A stretch of 64,000 bases of DNA, from the NCBI RefSeq assembly GCF_030815975.1, contig NZ_JAUSXL010000002.1:1054001-1118000 (forward strand), in the 5' to 3' direction. This DNA is from Variovorax paradoxus. Lineage in GTDB: Bacteria; Pseudomonadota; Gammaproteobacteria; Burkholderiales; Burkholderiaceae_C. Below, in pieces: positions 7,966 to 17,226 of the stretch (its first letter is position 1; each line of letters starts with the position of its first letter). The notes beneath the pieces were generated by a model. It was not told the DNA's origin. It saw only the letters and a list, made by a program, of their open reading frames with translations, and searched no databases. The translations under genes and the position numbers were made by a program.

Positions 7966-9012
7966 TCAGACCAGGCACTGCTCGAGCCCCTGCTCGAGAA
8001 TTTCGCGCGGCAGCTCGATGCCGATGAACACCATGCGGCTCTGGCGGACTTCGTCCTTGCCCCACTCCGGGCCCAGGTCGCTGCCCATCAGCTGGTGCAC
8101 GCCCTGGAAGATCACCTTGCGCTCGGTGCCCTTCATGCTCAGCACACCCTTGTAGCGCAGCATGCGCGGGCCGTAGATGTTGACGATGGCGCCCAGGAAG
8201 TCTTCCAGCCTGGCCGGATCGAAGGGACGGTCGGCCTTGTAGACGAAGCTCTTGACGTCGTCGTCGGTGTGGTGATGGTGGCCGTGGCCCTCATCCTTGT
8301 GCGAGGGGTGGTCGCAATGCTCGCCATGCGCGTGGTCATGGTCGTGCGCCTCTTCTTCCTTGAGGAAGTCGGGGTCGATGTCGAGCTTGGCGTTCAGGTT
8401 GAAGCCGCGCAGGTCGAAGATGTCCTTGAGCGGCACGTCGCCGAAATGCGCCTTCTGCTGCGGCGCGCGCGGGTTCATGTGCTTCAGGCGATGAATCAGC
8501 GCCTCGGTCTCCTCGGCCGACACCAGCTCGCTCTTGCTGATGAAGATCTGGTCGGCAAAGCCCACCTGGCGGCGCGCTTCCTGGCGGTCGTTGAGTTGCT
8601 GCGGCGCGTGCTTGGCATCGACCAGCGTGAGGATGGAGTCGAGCAGGTAGCTCTCGGCGATCTCGTCGTCCATGAAGAAGGTCTGCGCCACGGGGCCGGG
8701 GTCGGCCAAGCCGGTGGTCTCGATCACCACGCGGTCGAAGTCGAGCAGGCCCTGGCGCTTCTTGGCGGCCAGAAGCTGCAGCGCCTCGCGCAGGTCTTCG
8801 CGGATGGTGCAGCAGACGCAGCCGTTGCTCATCTGGATGATCTGCTCCTTCGACTCGGTCACGAGGATGTCGCTGTCGATGTTCTCTTCGCCGAACTCGT
8901 TTTCGATCACCGCGATCTTCTGGCCATGGGCCTCGGTCAGGATGCGCTTGAGCAGCGTGGTCTTGCCCGAGCCCAGGAAGCCGGTGAGGATGGTGGCGGG
9001 AATGAGGGCCAT
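7966..9012 (-). CDS. COG0523 / CobW-family metal-handling GTPase
   Basis: A 348-residue G3E GTPase of the CobW/YjiA/ZNG1 family, generally thought to deliver metal (often zinc) to client proteins. Walker A is GFLGSGKT (11-18). The metal-binding CxCC motif is CVCC (65-68), followed by ETTGLADP. The base-recognition motif reads SKSE rather than NKxD. A His-rich stretch (alternating H with D/E, including GHGHHHH) lies around residues 225-255 and is a likely metal-loading segment. The CobW C-terminal domain follows. It lies close to dksA, whose product has lost most zinc ligands. The client metal here is inference. Confidence 0.93.
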   Translation of the reverse strand: MALIPATILTGFLGSGKTTLLKRILTEAHGQKIAVIENEFGEENIDSDILVTESKEQIIQMSNGCVCCTIREDLREALQLLAAKKRQGLLDFDRVVIETTGLADPGPVAQTFFMDDEIAESYLLDSILTLVDAKHAPQQLNDRQEARRQVGFADQIFISKSELVSAEETEALIHRLKHMNPRAPQQKAHFGDVPLKDIFDLRGFNLNAKLDIDPDFLKEEEAHDHDHAHGEHCDHPSHKDEGHGHHHHTDDDVKSFVYKADRPFDPARLEDFLGAIVNIYGPRMLRYKGVLSMKGTERKVIFQGVHQLMGSDLGPEWGKDEVRQSRMVFIGIELPREILEQGLEQCLV

Positions 9013-9121
9013 GGGTGTGCTCCGGAAACGGAAAACAGGAAGAAAAGGGAAGGGGCCGGCAGTTTAGCCAATGCCACTCAGTTGCGTTGGTACGGGGTCA
9101 AGCCTGCACCGGGAACAGGGT

Positions 9122-10342
9122 TCAGGCCGGCTTTCTCACCACCACCAGGCCCTTGAGGTATTCGCCCTCGGGAAACTCGATGGTCATCGGGTGGTCGGGC
9201 GCCGCGCCCAGCCGTTCGCTGATGTAGCCGTCCACTTGCGCATCGATGCCGGCCGAAGCGATGATCTTGTGAAAAAGATCGGCGCTGATGCCGCCCGAGC
9301 ACGAAAAGGTCAGCAGCACGCCGCCGGGCTCCAGCAGCTTGAGCGCGAGGCGGTTGATGTCCTTGTAGGCGCGGGCGGCGCGCTCGGCGTGGGCCGCGGT
9401 GGGCGCAAACTTGGGCGGATCGAGCACGATGGCATCGAAGCTTCGGCCCTGCTCGATGAATTCGCGCAGCACGGCGTTGACATTGGCGTCCAGGAATTCC
9501 GTCTTCAGGCCCGAACCCTCGCCGCCGAAGCCGTTCAACGCCAGGTTCGCCCGCGCCCGCTCGAGCGCCGGCTGCGACGAATCGACCGACACCAGTTCCG
9601 CGCCCTCCTCCGCCCCGGCTGCACGCAGGCCCGCAAGCGCGGCCACCGTGAAGCCGCCGGTGTAGCAGAAGCAATTGAGCACGCGCCGAAAGCGCCGATG
9701 CTGCGCCAGCTCGGCAAAGCGCTGGCGGCTGTCGCGCTGGTCGAGGTAGAAGCCGGTCTTGTGGCCGGTCGCAATGTCGAGCGAGAGCTGCCAGCCGTGC
9801 TCGCGGATCGTGATCTCGGTGGCGCCCTCCCCGCGCAGCCAGCCCGTGACCGGCTTCAGGCCTTCGCGCTCGCGGCCGCTGGCGTCGGAGCGCTCGTAGA
9901 GCTTGTGCAGGGCGGTCGCCGCGAGCAACGCATCGGCAATCGCGGCCTTCCAGCGCTCGACGCCGGCCGACAGGAACTGCGCGACCAGCGTGTCGCCGTA
10001 GCGGTCGACGATCAGGCCCGGCAGCCCGTCGGCCTCGCCGTGGACCAGCCGGACACCGTCGCTCTGCAGGTCGAACAGCGCCCGGCCCGCCACCGCGCGG
10101 GCGCATACCGAGGCCAGGAAGGCGGCATCGATGCGCTGCGTTTCGACAAAGCTCCAGGCCCGCGCGCGGATCTTGGACACCGGGCTGAAGGCGGCCCAGG
10201 CCAGGAAAACGCCGTCGTGGGATTCGATGCGCACCGTCTCGCCCGAATCGGCACCGCCGCGCGCGATGGCGGATTCGAAGATCCAGGGATGGCGGCGCTG
10301 CAGCGAGCGCTCCTTGCCGGGCTTGAGGCGGAGGGTTTTCAT
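9122..10342 (-). CDS. rlmI: 23S rRNA m5C1962 methyltransferase RlmI
   Basis: A class I rRNA large-subunit cytosine methyltransferase, 406 residues. An N-terminal PUA domain (about 1-75, starting MKTLRLKPGKERSLQRRHPW) precedes an EEHEE domain and the Rossmann methyltransferase fold with NCFCYTGGFTVAAL and the catalytic-site motif LDPPKFA. It uses AdoMet to methylate C1962 of 23S rRNA. The ATG at 10342 overlaps the xerC stop in an ATGA arrangement, showing translational coupling. Family assignment to RlmI rather than a close paralogue is by motif only. Confidence 0.9.
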   Translation of the reverse strand: MKTLRLKPGKERSLQRRHPWIFESAIARGGADSGETVRIESHDGVFLAWAAFSPVSKIRARAWSFVETQRIDAAFLASVCARAVAGRALFDLQSDGVRLVHGEADGLPGLIVDRYGDTLVAQFLSAGVERWKAAIADALLAATALHKLYERSDASGREREGLKPVTGWLRGEGATEITIREHGWQLSLDIATGHKTGFYLDQRDSRQRFAELAQHRRFRRVLNCFCYTGGFTVAALAGLRAAGAEEGAELVSVDSSQPALERARANLALNGFGGEGSGLKTEFLDANVNAVLREFIEQGRSFDAIVLDPPKFAPTAAHAERAARAYKDINRLALKLLEPGGVLLTFSCSGGISADLFHKIIASAGIDAQVDGYISERLGAAPDHPMTIEFPEGEYLKGLVVVRKPA

Positions 10343-11391
10343 TTTGTTGGCTTGTTGTTGTCGTTCTTCGGCTTGGCCCGCGCACCCTCGGGGCGCGTCT
10401 GCGCACGCGAGCCTTCGGGGCGCGCCTGCGCGCGCGGGTGTGCCGCGTCGTAGACCTTGGCCAGATGCTGGAAGTCCAGCCGCGTATAGACCTGCGTGGT
10501 GGAAATGTTGGCGTGGCCCAGCAGTTCCTGCACCGCGCGCAGGTCGCTGCTCGACTGGAGCACATGGCTCGCGAACGAATGCCGCAGCATGTGCGGATGC
10601 ACCGGCGCCGCAAGGCCGGCCTTGAGGCTGCGCTCGCGCAGCAGCTTCCACACCGCCTGCGAGGACATGCGCACGCCCTTGCCGCTGATGAAGAGCGCCG
10701 CCGCGCCTGCCGGGTCGCGCAGCGCGGCCGTGGCCAGCGCCGCGCAGTCGCCGCGCACCGCGAACCAGTCGCGCAGCGCCTCGGCCGCCTTGCTGCCGAT
10801 CGGCACGATGCGCCGCTTGCTGCCCTTGCCGAGCACGTTGGCTTCGAGCGCATCGAGATCGACCCAGCCGCGGGCCGTGTGGCTGGCGCGCGCATCGAGG
10901 CCGGTGAGCTCGCTCACGCGCAGGCCGCAGCCGTAGAGCACCTCGACGATGGCGCTGTCGCGCGCCTCGGTCCAGGGGTCGGCCTCGGGGTCGTACATTT
11001 CGGCGAGCCGCACCGCATCGTCGACCGCCAGCGCCTTGGGCAGCGGCCGTGCGGCCTTGGGCGCATGCACGTCCTTCACGGGGTTGAAGCCCACCAGCCC
11101 TTCGTTGCCGAGCCAGCGGTAGAAACTGCGCCAGCACGAGAGCACCAGCGCAATGCCGCGCGGCTCGCGCCCCGCGCCGTGCAGCTGGGCCATCCAGCGC
11201 CGGATGTGCGCGGTCTGCACGCGGTCGAGCGCAAGCCCGGCCTCGGCGGCATTGGCCGCGAGCGCCTGCAGATGGATGGCGTAGAGCTCGACCGTGCGCG
11301 CCGCCAGCCGGCGCTCGACGCGCACGTGCTGCAGGTACCTGTCGACCCAGCCGGTCCCCGCCGTCTCAGTGGAGATAGCCATTGAACGCAT
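10339..11391 (-). CDS. xerC: Tyrosine recombinase XerC
   Basis: XerC, which with XerD resolves chromosome dimers at dif. From the ATG at 11391 it has 350 residues. An N-terminal SAM-like core-binding domain (about 15-105) is followed by the catalytic domain with all expected residues: Arg158 (GCGLRVSEL), Lys189 (GKGSKRR), His267 and Arg270 (HPHMLRHSF), His293 (LLGHANI) and Tyr302 (TQVYTRL). The last 40 residues are a basic low-complexity tail with repeated RPEG units, longer than usual. An ATG at 11382 is an equally plausible start. The gene overlaps the DUF218 gene upstream and rlmI downstream. Chromosomal housekeeping XerC is more likely than an element integrase. Confidence 0.94.
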   Translation of the reverse strand: MRSMAISTETAGTGWVDRYLQHVRVERRLAARTVELYAIHLQALAANAAEAGLALDRVQTAHIRRWMAQLHGAGREPRGIALVLSCWRSFYRWLGNEGLVGFNPVKDVHAPKAARPLPKALAVDDAVRLAEMYDPEADPWTEARDSAIVEVLYGCGLRVSELTGLDARASHTARGWVDLDALEANVLGKGSKRRIVPIGSKAAEALRDWFAVRGDCAALATAALRDPAGAAALFISGKGVRMSSQAVWKLLRERSLKAGLAAPVHPHMLRHSFASHVLQSSSDLRAVQELLGHANISTTQVYTRLDFQHLAKVYDAAHPRAQARPEGSRAQTRPEGARAKPKNDNNKPTK

Positions 11392-12004
11392 TGTTCACGA
11401 CAGCCAGAGGCTCGCGCAACGCACCCTTGAAAACCATGCCCCAGCGGCGCCAGCAGCGCGTGCTTGCGGCGGCGTACTGAACGTCGAAGTCCTTGTCGAA
11501 ACCGCTGGCCCGCACCAGGCGCTCCACGCGCCAGAGGTGGTAGGGCTCCGACACCACGATCACGCCGTGGATGCCCGCCGCCTGCAGCATCGGACGCGAC
11601 ATCGCGAGATTCAGGCGGGTCGAAGTCGATGCCGGCTCCAGCAGCAGCGGCCCGGCGTAGCCCTGGGCCCGCGCATGCCGCTGCATCACCTCGGCCTCGA
11701 TGCGGCCGTCCTCCTTGTCGACGCCACCCGACAGCACAAGCTGCTTCGCAAGGCCCGCATCGGCCAGCGCAATGGCGGTGTCGACCCGGCCCGTCAGGCA
11801 GGGATTGGGCTTGCCATCGAGAAATGCGCGGTTGCCCAGGACCAGCGCGGCGTCGGCCGGCCGTTGCGGGGGATTGGCAAGCGCCTCGACCGCGCGCCGC
11901 CAGATGACCGCGGCGATAGCGAGGTAGGCCAGCAGCGCGGCCAGCAGCACCGTCCACAGCACGGGCCGGGCGGCGGCCCGCCAGGACCGGCGCTGCCCGC
12001 TCAA
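11366..12004 (-). CDS. DUF218 (YdcF/SanA-like) membrane-anchored protein
   Basis: About 212 residues. An N-terminal hydrophobic helix (VLWTVLLAALLAYLAIAAV) is followed by a DUF218 domain: ADAALVLGNRAF, LSGGVDKEDG, and the conserved VVSEPYHLWRV block near the end. DUF218 proteins are implicated in envelope integrity and metabolism; their reaction is not settled. The TTG at 12004 overlaps the stop of the DUF484 gene as TTGA. A GTG closer to the helix is the alternative start. The 3' end overlaps xerC by 17-26 bp. Confidence 0.8.
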   Translation of the reverse strand: MSGQRRSWRAAARPVLWTVLLAALLAYLAIAAVIWRRAVEALANPPQRPADAALVLGNRAFLDGKPNPCLTGRVDTAIALADAGLAKQLVLSGGVDKEDGRIEAEVMQRHARAQGYAGPLLLEPASTSTRLNLAMSRPMLQAAGIHGVIVVSEPYHLWRVERLVRASGFDKDFDVQYAAASTRCWRRWGMVFKGALREPLAVVNNAFNGYLH

Positions 12005-12666
12005 GGCCGCAGCCGCGACAGCGCGCCCGAAGCCAGTTCGGCGATGCGTTCGAGAAAGTCGGTGCCCATTTCGGCGTTGAAGCGCTGCGCGTCCGGCGAG
12101 GCCAGCACCAAGAGGCCGAAGGCCGGCGACTCGGCATCGGGCCGCAGCGGGATCAGCGCGATCGACATCGCACCGGCCGGCTCGGGCAGCCAGTTGGCCG
12201 CCTCGAAGCCCGAATTGAGCCCGCAGTAGGGCGAGGTCAGCGAGGTGGCCAGCGCCTTCACGTCGTCGCTCACCCACTGCGCATAGGCCTCGTTGAGGTA
12301 GTCGGCGCCGCAGTCCCACACCTTGATGGCGGTCTGCGGCACCAGGAACAGCGACTGCAGGTCGACCGCGATGCGGTACGGCAGGCTGCGCGGATCGCGC
12401 GTGGTCAGCAGGCCGCTGGTCCAGCGCTGCAGGCGGTCGGCGATGACCACGTTCTCGGTGCCGTGGCGCACCATGTCCATCAGGCGATGCTCCAGCGCCT
12501 TGATCTTCTCGCGCAGCATCTCGGCCTGGCGCTCCTGCAGGCTCACGGCGCGGTTGCCGTGCGGGCTGGTGAGCTGCACCTGCGCCAGCAACTGGGCGTG
12601 CCGCTCGAAGAAGTCGGGCGTGTTCGCCAGGTAGTTGGCGATGTCGTCTTCGGTGATCGGGTTCAT
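12001..12666 (-). CDS. DUF484 family protein (GAF-like)
   Basis: A 221-residue DUF484 protein, a family found next to dapF and xerC in many proteobacteria. The N-terminus (NPITEDDIANYLANTPDFFERH) is the family hallmark, followed by a coiled-coil segment and a GAF-like domain. No catalytic function is known. The ATG at 12666 gives MNPITEDD. An ATG at 12699, overlapping the dapF stop as ATGA, would add eleven residues and is also possible. The gene order dapF-DUF484-DUF218-xerC-rlmI, with overlaps at each junction except possibly the first, points to one operon. Confidence 0.88.
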   Translation of the reverse strand: MNPITEDDIANYLANTPDFFERHAQLLAQVQLTSPHGNRAVSLQERQAEMLREKIKALEHRLMDMVRHGTENVVIADRLQRWTSGLLTTRDPRSLPYRIAVDLQSLFLVPQTAIKVWDCGADYLNEAYAQWVSDDVKALATSLTSPYCGLNSGFEAANWLPEPAGAMSIALIPLRPDAESPAFGLLVLASPDAQRFNAEMGTDFLERIAELASGALSRLRP

Positions 12667-12695
12667 GGCGTCGTCTTTGTTGTTTCTGAAGTTGG

Positions 12696-13580
12696 TCATG
12701 GCAGCTCGGGCACCTCGATGTCCCCCTCGAAAACCGTGGTGGCCGGGCCGGTCATGAGCACGGGGTTCCCCTCGCCCTCCCAGCCGATCGTGAGCACGCC
12801 GCCATGCGTCTGCACGTCGACCCGGTGCTCCAGCAGCCCGAGCCGGATGCCCGCCACCACCGCCGCGCAGGCGCCGGTGCCGCAGGCCAGCGTTTCGCCG
12901 GCGCCGCGCTCGAACACGCGCAGCTTGATGTGCGAGCGGTCGACCACCTGCATGAAGCCGGCATTCACCCGCTGCGGAAAACGCGGATGGTGCTCGATCT
13001 GCGGGCCCTGCCGGGCCACGGGCGCGGTGTCGACGTTGTCGACCACCTGCACCGCATGCGGGTTGCCCATCGACAGCACCGCGAGCGAAACAATGGCCGA
13101 TTCGGCATGCGTGCCGAGGGCCAGGTGCCAGCTGTGCCAGGCGCCGTCGGGCTGCGAATCGAGGCCGGCGGTGTCGAAGGGCACGCGCGCGGGTTCGAAG
13201 ATGGGCGGCCCCATGTCGACCGTGACCCGGCCGTCCTCGCTCATGCGCGGCTCGATGATGCCGGCCAGCGTTTCGACGCGCACCGTGTCCTTGTCGGTCA
13301 GGTGGTGCTCGCGCACGAAGCGCATGAAGCAGCGCGCGCCGTTGCCGCACTGCTCCACCTCGCCGCCGTCGGCGTTGTGGATCACGTACTGGAAATCGAC
13401 CCCCTCGGCCGCGCCCTTGGAGGGAGGCCGCACCGTGAGGATCTGGTCGGCGCCGACGCCGAAATGGCGGTCGGCCAGGAAGCGGTACTGCGCGGCCGTG
13501 AGGCCCAGCGTGCCGCGCGTTTCGTCCAGCACGACGAAATCGTTGCCGGCACCCTGCATCTTGGTAAAGCGGATTCGCAT
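12696..13580 (-). CDS. dapF: Diaminopimelate epimerase DapF
   Basis: DapF interconverts LL- and meso-diaminopimelate in lysine and peptidoglycan synthesis, in the cytoplasm and without cofactor. The 294-residue protein starts [15 protein letters not shown]. The two catalytic cysteines are Cys78 in EQCGNGARC and Cys233 in LACGTGAC. The substrate-binding MGNPHAV motif is near residue 171. The ATG at 13580 is the standard family start. It leads the downstream cluster that includes xerC, an old and widespread arrangement. Confidence 0.97.
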   Translation of the reverse strand: MRIRFTKMQGAGNDFVVLDETRGTLGLTAAQYRFLADRHFGVGADQILTVRPPSKGAAEGVDFQYVIHNADGGEVEQCGNGARCFMRFVREHHLTDKDTVRVETLAGIIEPRMSEDGRVTVDMGPPIFEPARVPFDTAGLDSQPDGAWHSWHLALGTHAESAIVSLAVLSMGNPHAVQVVDNVDTAPVARQGPQIEHHPRFPQRVNAGFMQVVDRSHIKLRVFERGAGETLACGTGACAAVVAGIRLGLLEHRVDVQTHGGVLTIGWEGEGNPVLMTGPATTVFEGDIEVPELP

Positions 13581-13618
13581 TGGGCGATTATCCGCCCCTG
13601 GAATGGTGGCGTTCGACT

Positions 13619-13996
13619 TCAGCCGCAGCGCGCGCCGCTGATGCGGCCCTGCGGATCGACGTCCACATTGAGCCGCCCCGGATCGGCCGGAGACGGCAGC
13701 GGCGCGCCGACGGCCGAAGTGCGTGCGGACTTGGAACCGGTGCGCGTGCGCATCTGCTCCAGCAGCAGCGGATCGAGGGCCTGGCCGAGCGCATAGCGCG
13801 CCTCCACGGCCTGGCAGGTTTCTTCGCTCGGCACGGTCACGAAAGTGGGCGGCGGCGGCACCTCGGAGGTGAGCGGGCGGAATTCGGGTTTTGTTTCGCA
13901 GCCCGCCATGAAGAGCGATGCCGCGCAAAGGGCGGCCGCCATGGTGCCGCGCGCACGCGGAGAAAAGATGAAACCGGGTCGATGGAGGATAGGCAT
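13619..13996 (-). CDS. Putative I78-family peptidase-inhibitor lipoprotein
   Basis: A 125-residue probable lipoprotein. The signal region ends in SLFMAGC, a good lipobox with the lipidated Cys at about residue 33. A Pro-rich stretch follows. The C-terminal part has the pattern of inhibitor family I78: [14 protein letters not shown] near the start and [18 protein letters not shown] at the end, with a conserved Cys pair. I78 members inhibit serine proteases, but many bacterial homologues are untested. The gene is 38 bp upstream of dapF. An internal ATG at the MAAALCAAS segment is an alternative start. Confidence 0.72.
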   Translation of the reverse strand: MPILHRPGFIFSPRARGTMAAALCAASLFMAGCETKPEFRPLTSEVPPPPTFVTVPSEETCQAVEARYALGQALDPLLLEQMRTRTGSKSARTSAVGAPLPSPADPGRLNVDVDPQGRISGARCG

Positions 13997-14052
13997 GGTG
14001 TCTTGCGTCTTTCAATGGATCGTAGCGCCGGCGATGGTCAAATCCACCCGCC

Positions 14053-14994
14053 ATGATCAATCTGAATCGTTTCGATCTCACCTCGCTGCGACTTTTTGTC
14101 GCGGTTGTCGATGGTGGAAGCCTGACCGCGGGTGCAGACCGATTCGGCGTATCGCTTCCGGCGGCCAGCAAGCGCATCACCGATCTCGAACGGCATTGCG
14201 GCATGGCGCTGCTCCAGCGCGGCCAGCGCGGCGTGACCGCCACGCCCGAGGGACAGACCCTGCACCGGCACGCGATCGAGGTGATCGCGCGCCTGGAACA
14301 GCTCGTGCAGGCCGTCGACGACCTGCACTCGGGCGCCACCGGCCATCTGCGGCTGTGTGCCAATCCTTCCGCTTTCGGCGGCTTCCTGCCCAGCGTGCTG
14401 GCCGAGTACGCCCGCCGCTATCCGCACGTGGTGATCGACATGGAAGATGCCCTGAGCGAAGACGGCATCCGCGCCGTGCAGAAGGGCACGGCGGAGCTGG
14501 CCGTCATCGGCGACAACGTGCCGCACGAAGGCCTGGAGACCCTTGTCTGCAATGTCGACCAGCTGGTGCTGCTGGTGCCGGCGGGCCACCTGCTGGACGG
14601 CCGGCAGAACGCCTGCCTCGCGGACGTGCTCGAGCACGACCTGGTCACGCTGGCACGGAGCGCATCGCTCACGCGCAAGGTGATGGCGGCGGCCGACGCG
14701 GCCAAGCGCACGCCCCGCATCCGGGTGCAGGTGCGCAGCTTCGATTCGATGTGCCGCATGGTCTCGTTCGGGCTCGGCCTGGCGATCCTGCCGCGCGCGG
14801 CGGCCGCGCTCTATGCCCAGGCGCTCGGCCTCGTGCAGATCGGCCTCGAAGGCATCGAGATGGAACGCGTGCTGCTGCTGGCCATGCGCAGCCGATCGGA
14901 ACTCTCGGGACCAGCGGCCGCCCTGGTGGAAATGATCGAGGAAAGTGCGGCGCCGTTCAGCGCAGCACGGCACTCTCCGAAGCCTGCCGGATGA
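14053..14994 (+). CDS. LysR-family transcriptional regulator
   Basis: A 313-residue LysR-type regulator. The N-terminal winged helix-turn-helix (about 8-66) includes [26 protein letters not shown]. The effector-binding domain follows from about residue 92. It converges on the alpha/beta hydrolase gene, overlapping it by 38 bp at the 3' ends. Its usual divergent partner would be the I78 lipoprotein gene, 56 bp away on the other strand. A LysR-like palindrome at 17191-17207 upstream of the hydrolase gene is a possible second target. The effector is unknown. Confidence 0.93.
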   Translation: MINLNRFDLTSLRLFVAVVDGGSLTAGADRFGVSLPAASKRITDLERHCGMALLQRGQRGVTATPEGQTLHRHAIEVIARLEQLVQAVDDLHSGATGHLRLCANPSAFGGFLPSVLAEYARRYPHVVIDMEDALSEDGIRAVQKGTAELAVIGDNVPHEGLETLVCNVDQLVLLVPAGHLLDGRQNACLADVLEHDLVTLARSASLTRKVMAAADAAKRTPRIRVQVRSFDSMCRMVSFGLGLAILPRAAAALYAQALGLVQIGLEGIEMERVLLLAMRSRSELSGPAAALVEMIEESAAPFSAARHSPKPAG

Positions 14995-17092
14995 GGCGGT
15001 CGCGGTCCGCGGGCAAAAGAAAGCCTTCGGCGAAGGCCTTCCCGGCGGCGGCCTGCACCGCGGCGACGTAGCCCTCGTGGCTGCCGTAGCGCTCCTCGAG
15101 CGACAGGCGCGGATCGCCGCTCGCGGTACGCTCGGCACGCGTTCGCGCAAACGGCACGTAGCCGCCCACGTAGTTGCACACCTGGCCTCGATGGAAGCCC
15201 TCGGCAGTGACGTTGAAGCCCAGGTAGGTGCCCAGCGGCGCCATCACCAGCACCGTGGGAACCCCGTCGATCTCGTTGCCGTCGGCATCGACCTTCGGCA
15301 CTTTCATCGGGATCACCTTCCTGATGATCGGCGGCACCTTGGTGGGTACGCCGGAGGCTTCCGCATGGTTGAATTGCGGGCCCCAGTCGTAGTCGAGCAC
15401 CGGAAACGCAAAGTTCTGCGGCAGGAAGATCGAGTCTGGAACGCCGGGCACGCCGCTCGGAAATCCCATCGCCTCCTTGTTCGCGTCGACCAGCGTCTTG
15501 CCCGCGAGCGTGGGCCACCGGCTCGGTGGCGGCGGCGTGCCGTTCAGCACCCATTCGCGCAGGCCCAAGCGCAGCACGTTGGTGATTTCCGTGTGCGGCA
15601 CCGGGTTGGCCGCCAGCGTGCCGCGGCCGAAGCTGTTGCCGGGACAGGTGGGTCCGGCGGTGGCCGCGGGCATGTGCGTGAAGCCGCCCGCGCCGCCGCC
15701 GTGGTGGCTGCCCGGCACGTAGTAGCGCCGGACGTTGCGCGGCAGCGGAATGTCCGCGTCGCCGGCCGTGCCGATCCACTCGGGCGTCAGCTTCAGTGCG
15801 TACACCTCGGCCGATCCGAAATGCTCGATCACTTTCGGGCAGGTGTCGTTCGCGCCGCAGCGCGAGAAGATGCTGCCGGTGGGCTGCTTGCGCACCGGGT
15901 CTGGCCAGTCGACCCACCACTGCGGGCCTTCGCTGCCCTGCTGGTAGAGCTCCAGCACGCCGTCCGGCTGGGCCCAGCGCGAGTTGGCGGCCACCCGGCG
16001 GCCCGCGATGATCGGCCACGCCCCGTCGTAGACCTTGCGGTTGCGCTCGTCCTGGTTCAGCCCCATGAAGATGAACTGCCGCACCATGTTTCCGGACTGC
16101 GACACACCCCGCACGGCCGTGCCCTTGACCACGCCGGCAAGCGGATTGCGCATGCCGAAATCGTCCGCCGCCTCGTAGCGGAAGAAGGCCCCGACGTCGC
16201 GGAACGCCGCCATGCCCACGCCCAGGATGTAGGCGTTGTGTGCCGGGTACACCACCTGGTACAGCAGCGTGGGATCGAAGCTGTTGCGCAGGCAGATGTG
16301 CACGGGCAGGTTGCCGGGCGCGTTGGCGGGGTTGTTGTCGATCGGCGTGCCGGGAAACGGATGGCCGGCATCGCATTTCGCAAACGCCCAGTCGCCCGCG
16401 GCGATGGCTGGTCCCTCGGTGACGACGCCATCGACGGTTTCCCTGGTGTGCGTCTTCAGCGTCGCCTTGGTCGTGTCCAGCGTGGCGGGGAGGTAGGGCA
16501 CAGGGTTCGTCTGCACCATCAACGGCTTGGAATCCGCGCCGCTCTGGTTGACGATTCGCGCGAACACCTTGCCTGTGACGGCCACGCCGTCGACCTTGGC
16601 GATGGGCGCCGCCACCCAGTGATTGGTACCCGAAGCACGGTTGACGGGAACGCCCGTGTTGCCGGCGTTGTCTGCCTGCCAGCCGCTGCGCAGGCCGATG
16701 TCGCCCAGCTCGCGCTCTTCCACGGCGATGGTGCCGGCGCCGCCGCGGTTGGGCACGTCGTGCCACAGGAAGCCGCTCGCGCGGTTCATGTCGACCGGCT
16801 TCACCAGATTGAAGGTGGTTTCGTACCGCACCTTGCCATCGGCGTCCGCTCCCAGCCTGATGTCGGTGATGACGCTGTTGTGCGGATCGTCCGGATCGAG
16901 TTCGCCGAAAGCGCGGCCGCGGATCTGCTCGTACGGCATCGGCTGCCCCGCGAGCGGCGCAATACTGTCGATCACGATGCGGGTGACGCGGGCCTCGGCC
17001 GGCGCGGCAGCGACGACGATCGCCGCCGCGGACATCGCCGCCGCGAGCCCGGGCAGGTGCGACTGGCGCCCGGTCGGGCTTCTGGGGTGCAT
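14957..17092 (-). CDS. Secreted alpha/beta hydrolase-domain protein
   Basis: A 711-residue exported protein. A signal peptide (about 1-34) ends at AAAPAEA. The mature part matches the large alpha/beta hydrolase-domain family (Abhydrolase_10 type). The probable nucleophile serine is in RGVSQSGNMVRQF (G-x-S-x-G). Other conserved-looking segments are the VYPAHNAYILGVG block and PGSHHGGG in the later half. Substrates of this family are poorly known; extracellular esterase or lactonase activity is plausible. The ATG at 17092 lies about 100 bp from a 17-bp palindrome that may be its operator. Its 3' end overlaps the LysR gene. Confidence 0.85.
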   Translation of the reverse strand: MHPRSPTGRQSHLPGLAAAMSAAAIVVAAAPAEARVTRIVIDSIAPLAGQPMPYEQIRGRAFGELDPDDPHNSVITDIRLGADADGKVRYETTFNLVKPVDMNRASGFLWHDVPNRGGAGTIAVEERELGDIGLRSGWQADNAGNTGVPVNRASGTNHWVAAPIAKVDGVAVTGKVFARIVNQSGADSKPLMVQTNPVPYLPATLDTTKATLKTHTRETVDGVVTEGPAIAAGDWAFAKCDAGHPFPGTPIDNNPANAPGNLPVHICLRNSFDPTLLYQVVYPAHNAYILGVGMAAFRDVGAFFRYEAADDFGMRNPLAGVVKGTAVRGVSQSGNMVRQFIFMGLNQDERNRKVYDGAWPIIAGRRVAANSRWAQPDGVLELYQQGSEGPQWWVDWPDPVRKQPTGSIFSRCGANDTCPKVIEHFGSAEVYALKLTPEWIGTAGDADIPLPRNVRRYYVPGSHHGGGAGGFTHMPAATAGPTCPGNSFGRGTLAANPVPHTEITNVLRLGLREWVLNGTPPPPSRWPTLAGKTLVDANKEAMGFPSGVPGVPDSIFLPQNFAFPVLDYDWGPQFNHAEASGVPTKVPPIIRKVIPMKVPKVDADGNEIDGVPTVLVMAPLGTYLGFNVTAEGFHRGQVCNYVGGYVPFARTRAERTASGDPRLSLEERYGSHEGYVAAVQAAAGKAFAEGFLLPADRDRLIRQASESAVLR

Positions 17093-17190
17093 GCTGTCTC
17101 CTGTCTTATGTGTGCGGATCCGACGGCGTCGGCGCTCTGCATCCTCACGATTCGAAGGTGTGCCGGCAATTCGCGTCTTGTTTAGCTGGT

Positions 17191-17207
17191 CTTAACCGAT
17201 GGTTAAG
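17191..17207. promoter_or_regulatory. 17-bp palindrome, LysR-type operator candidate
   Basis: CTTAACC-GAT-GGTTAAG is a perfect inverted repeat and contains a T-N11-A core, the pattern bound by LysR regulators. It lies 99 bp upstream of the alpha/beta hydrolase start and 20 bp before the aldo/keto reductase relic. It is AT-richer than its surroundings. The partner regulator is inferred only. Confidence 0.55.
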
Positions 17208-17226
17208 TTGCAGCCCCGCAAGGTGG

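Noticed and set aside
10339..11391. Integrase of a genomic island.
   Set aside because: It lies in the dapF-DUF484-DUF218 neighbourhood typical of XerC, has a housekeeping-like length, and there is no tRNA, direct repeat or mobile gene nearby.
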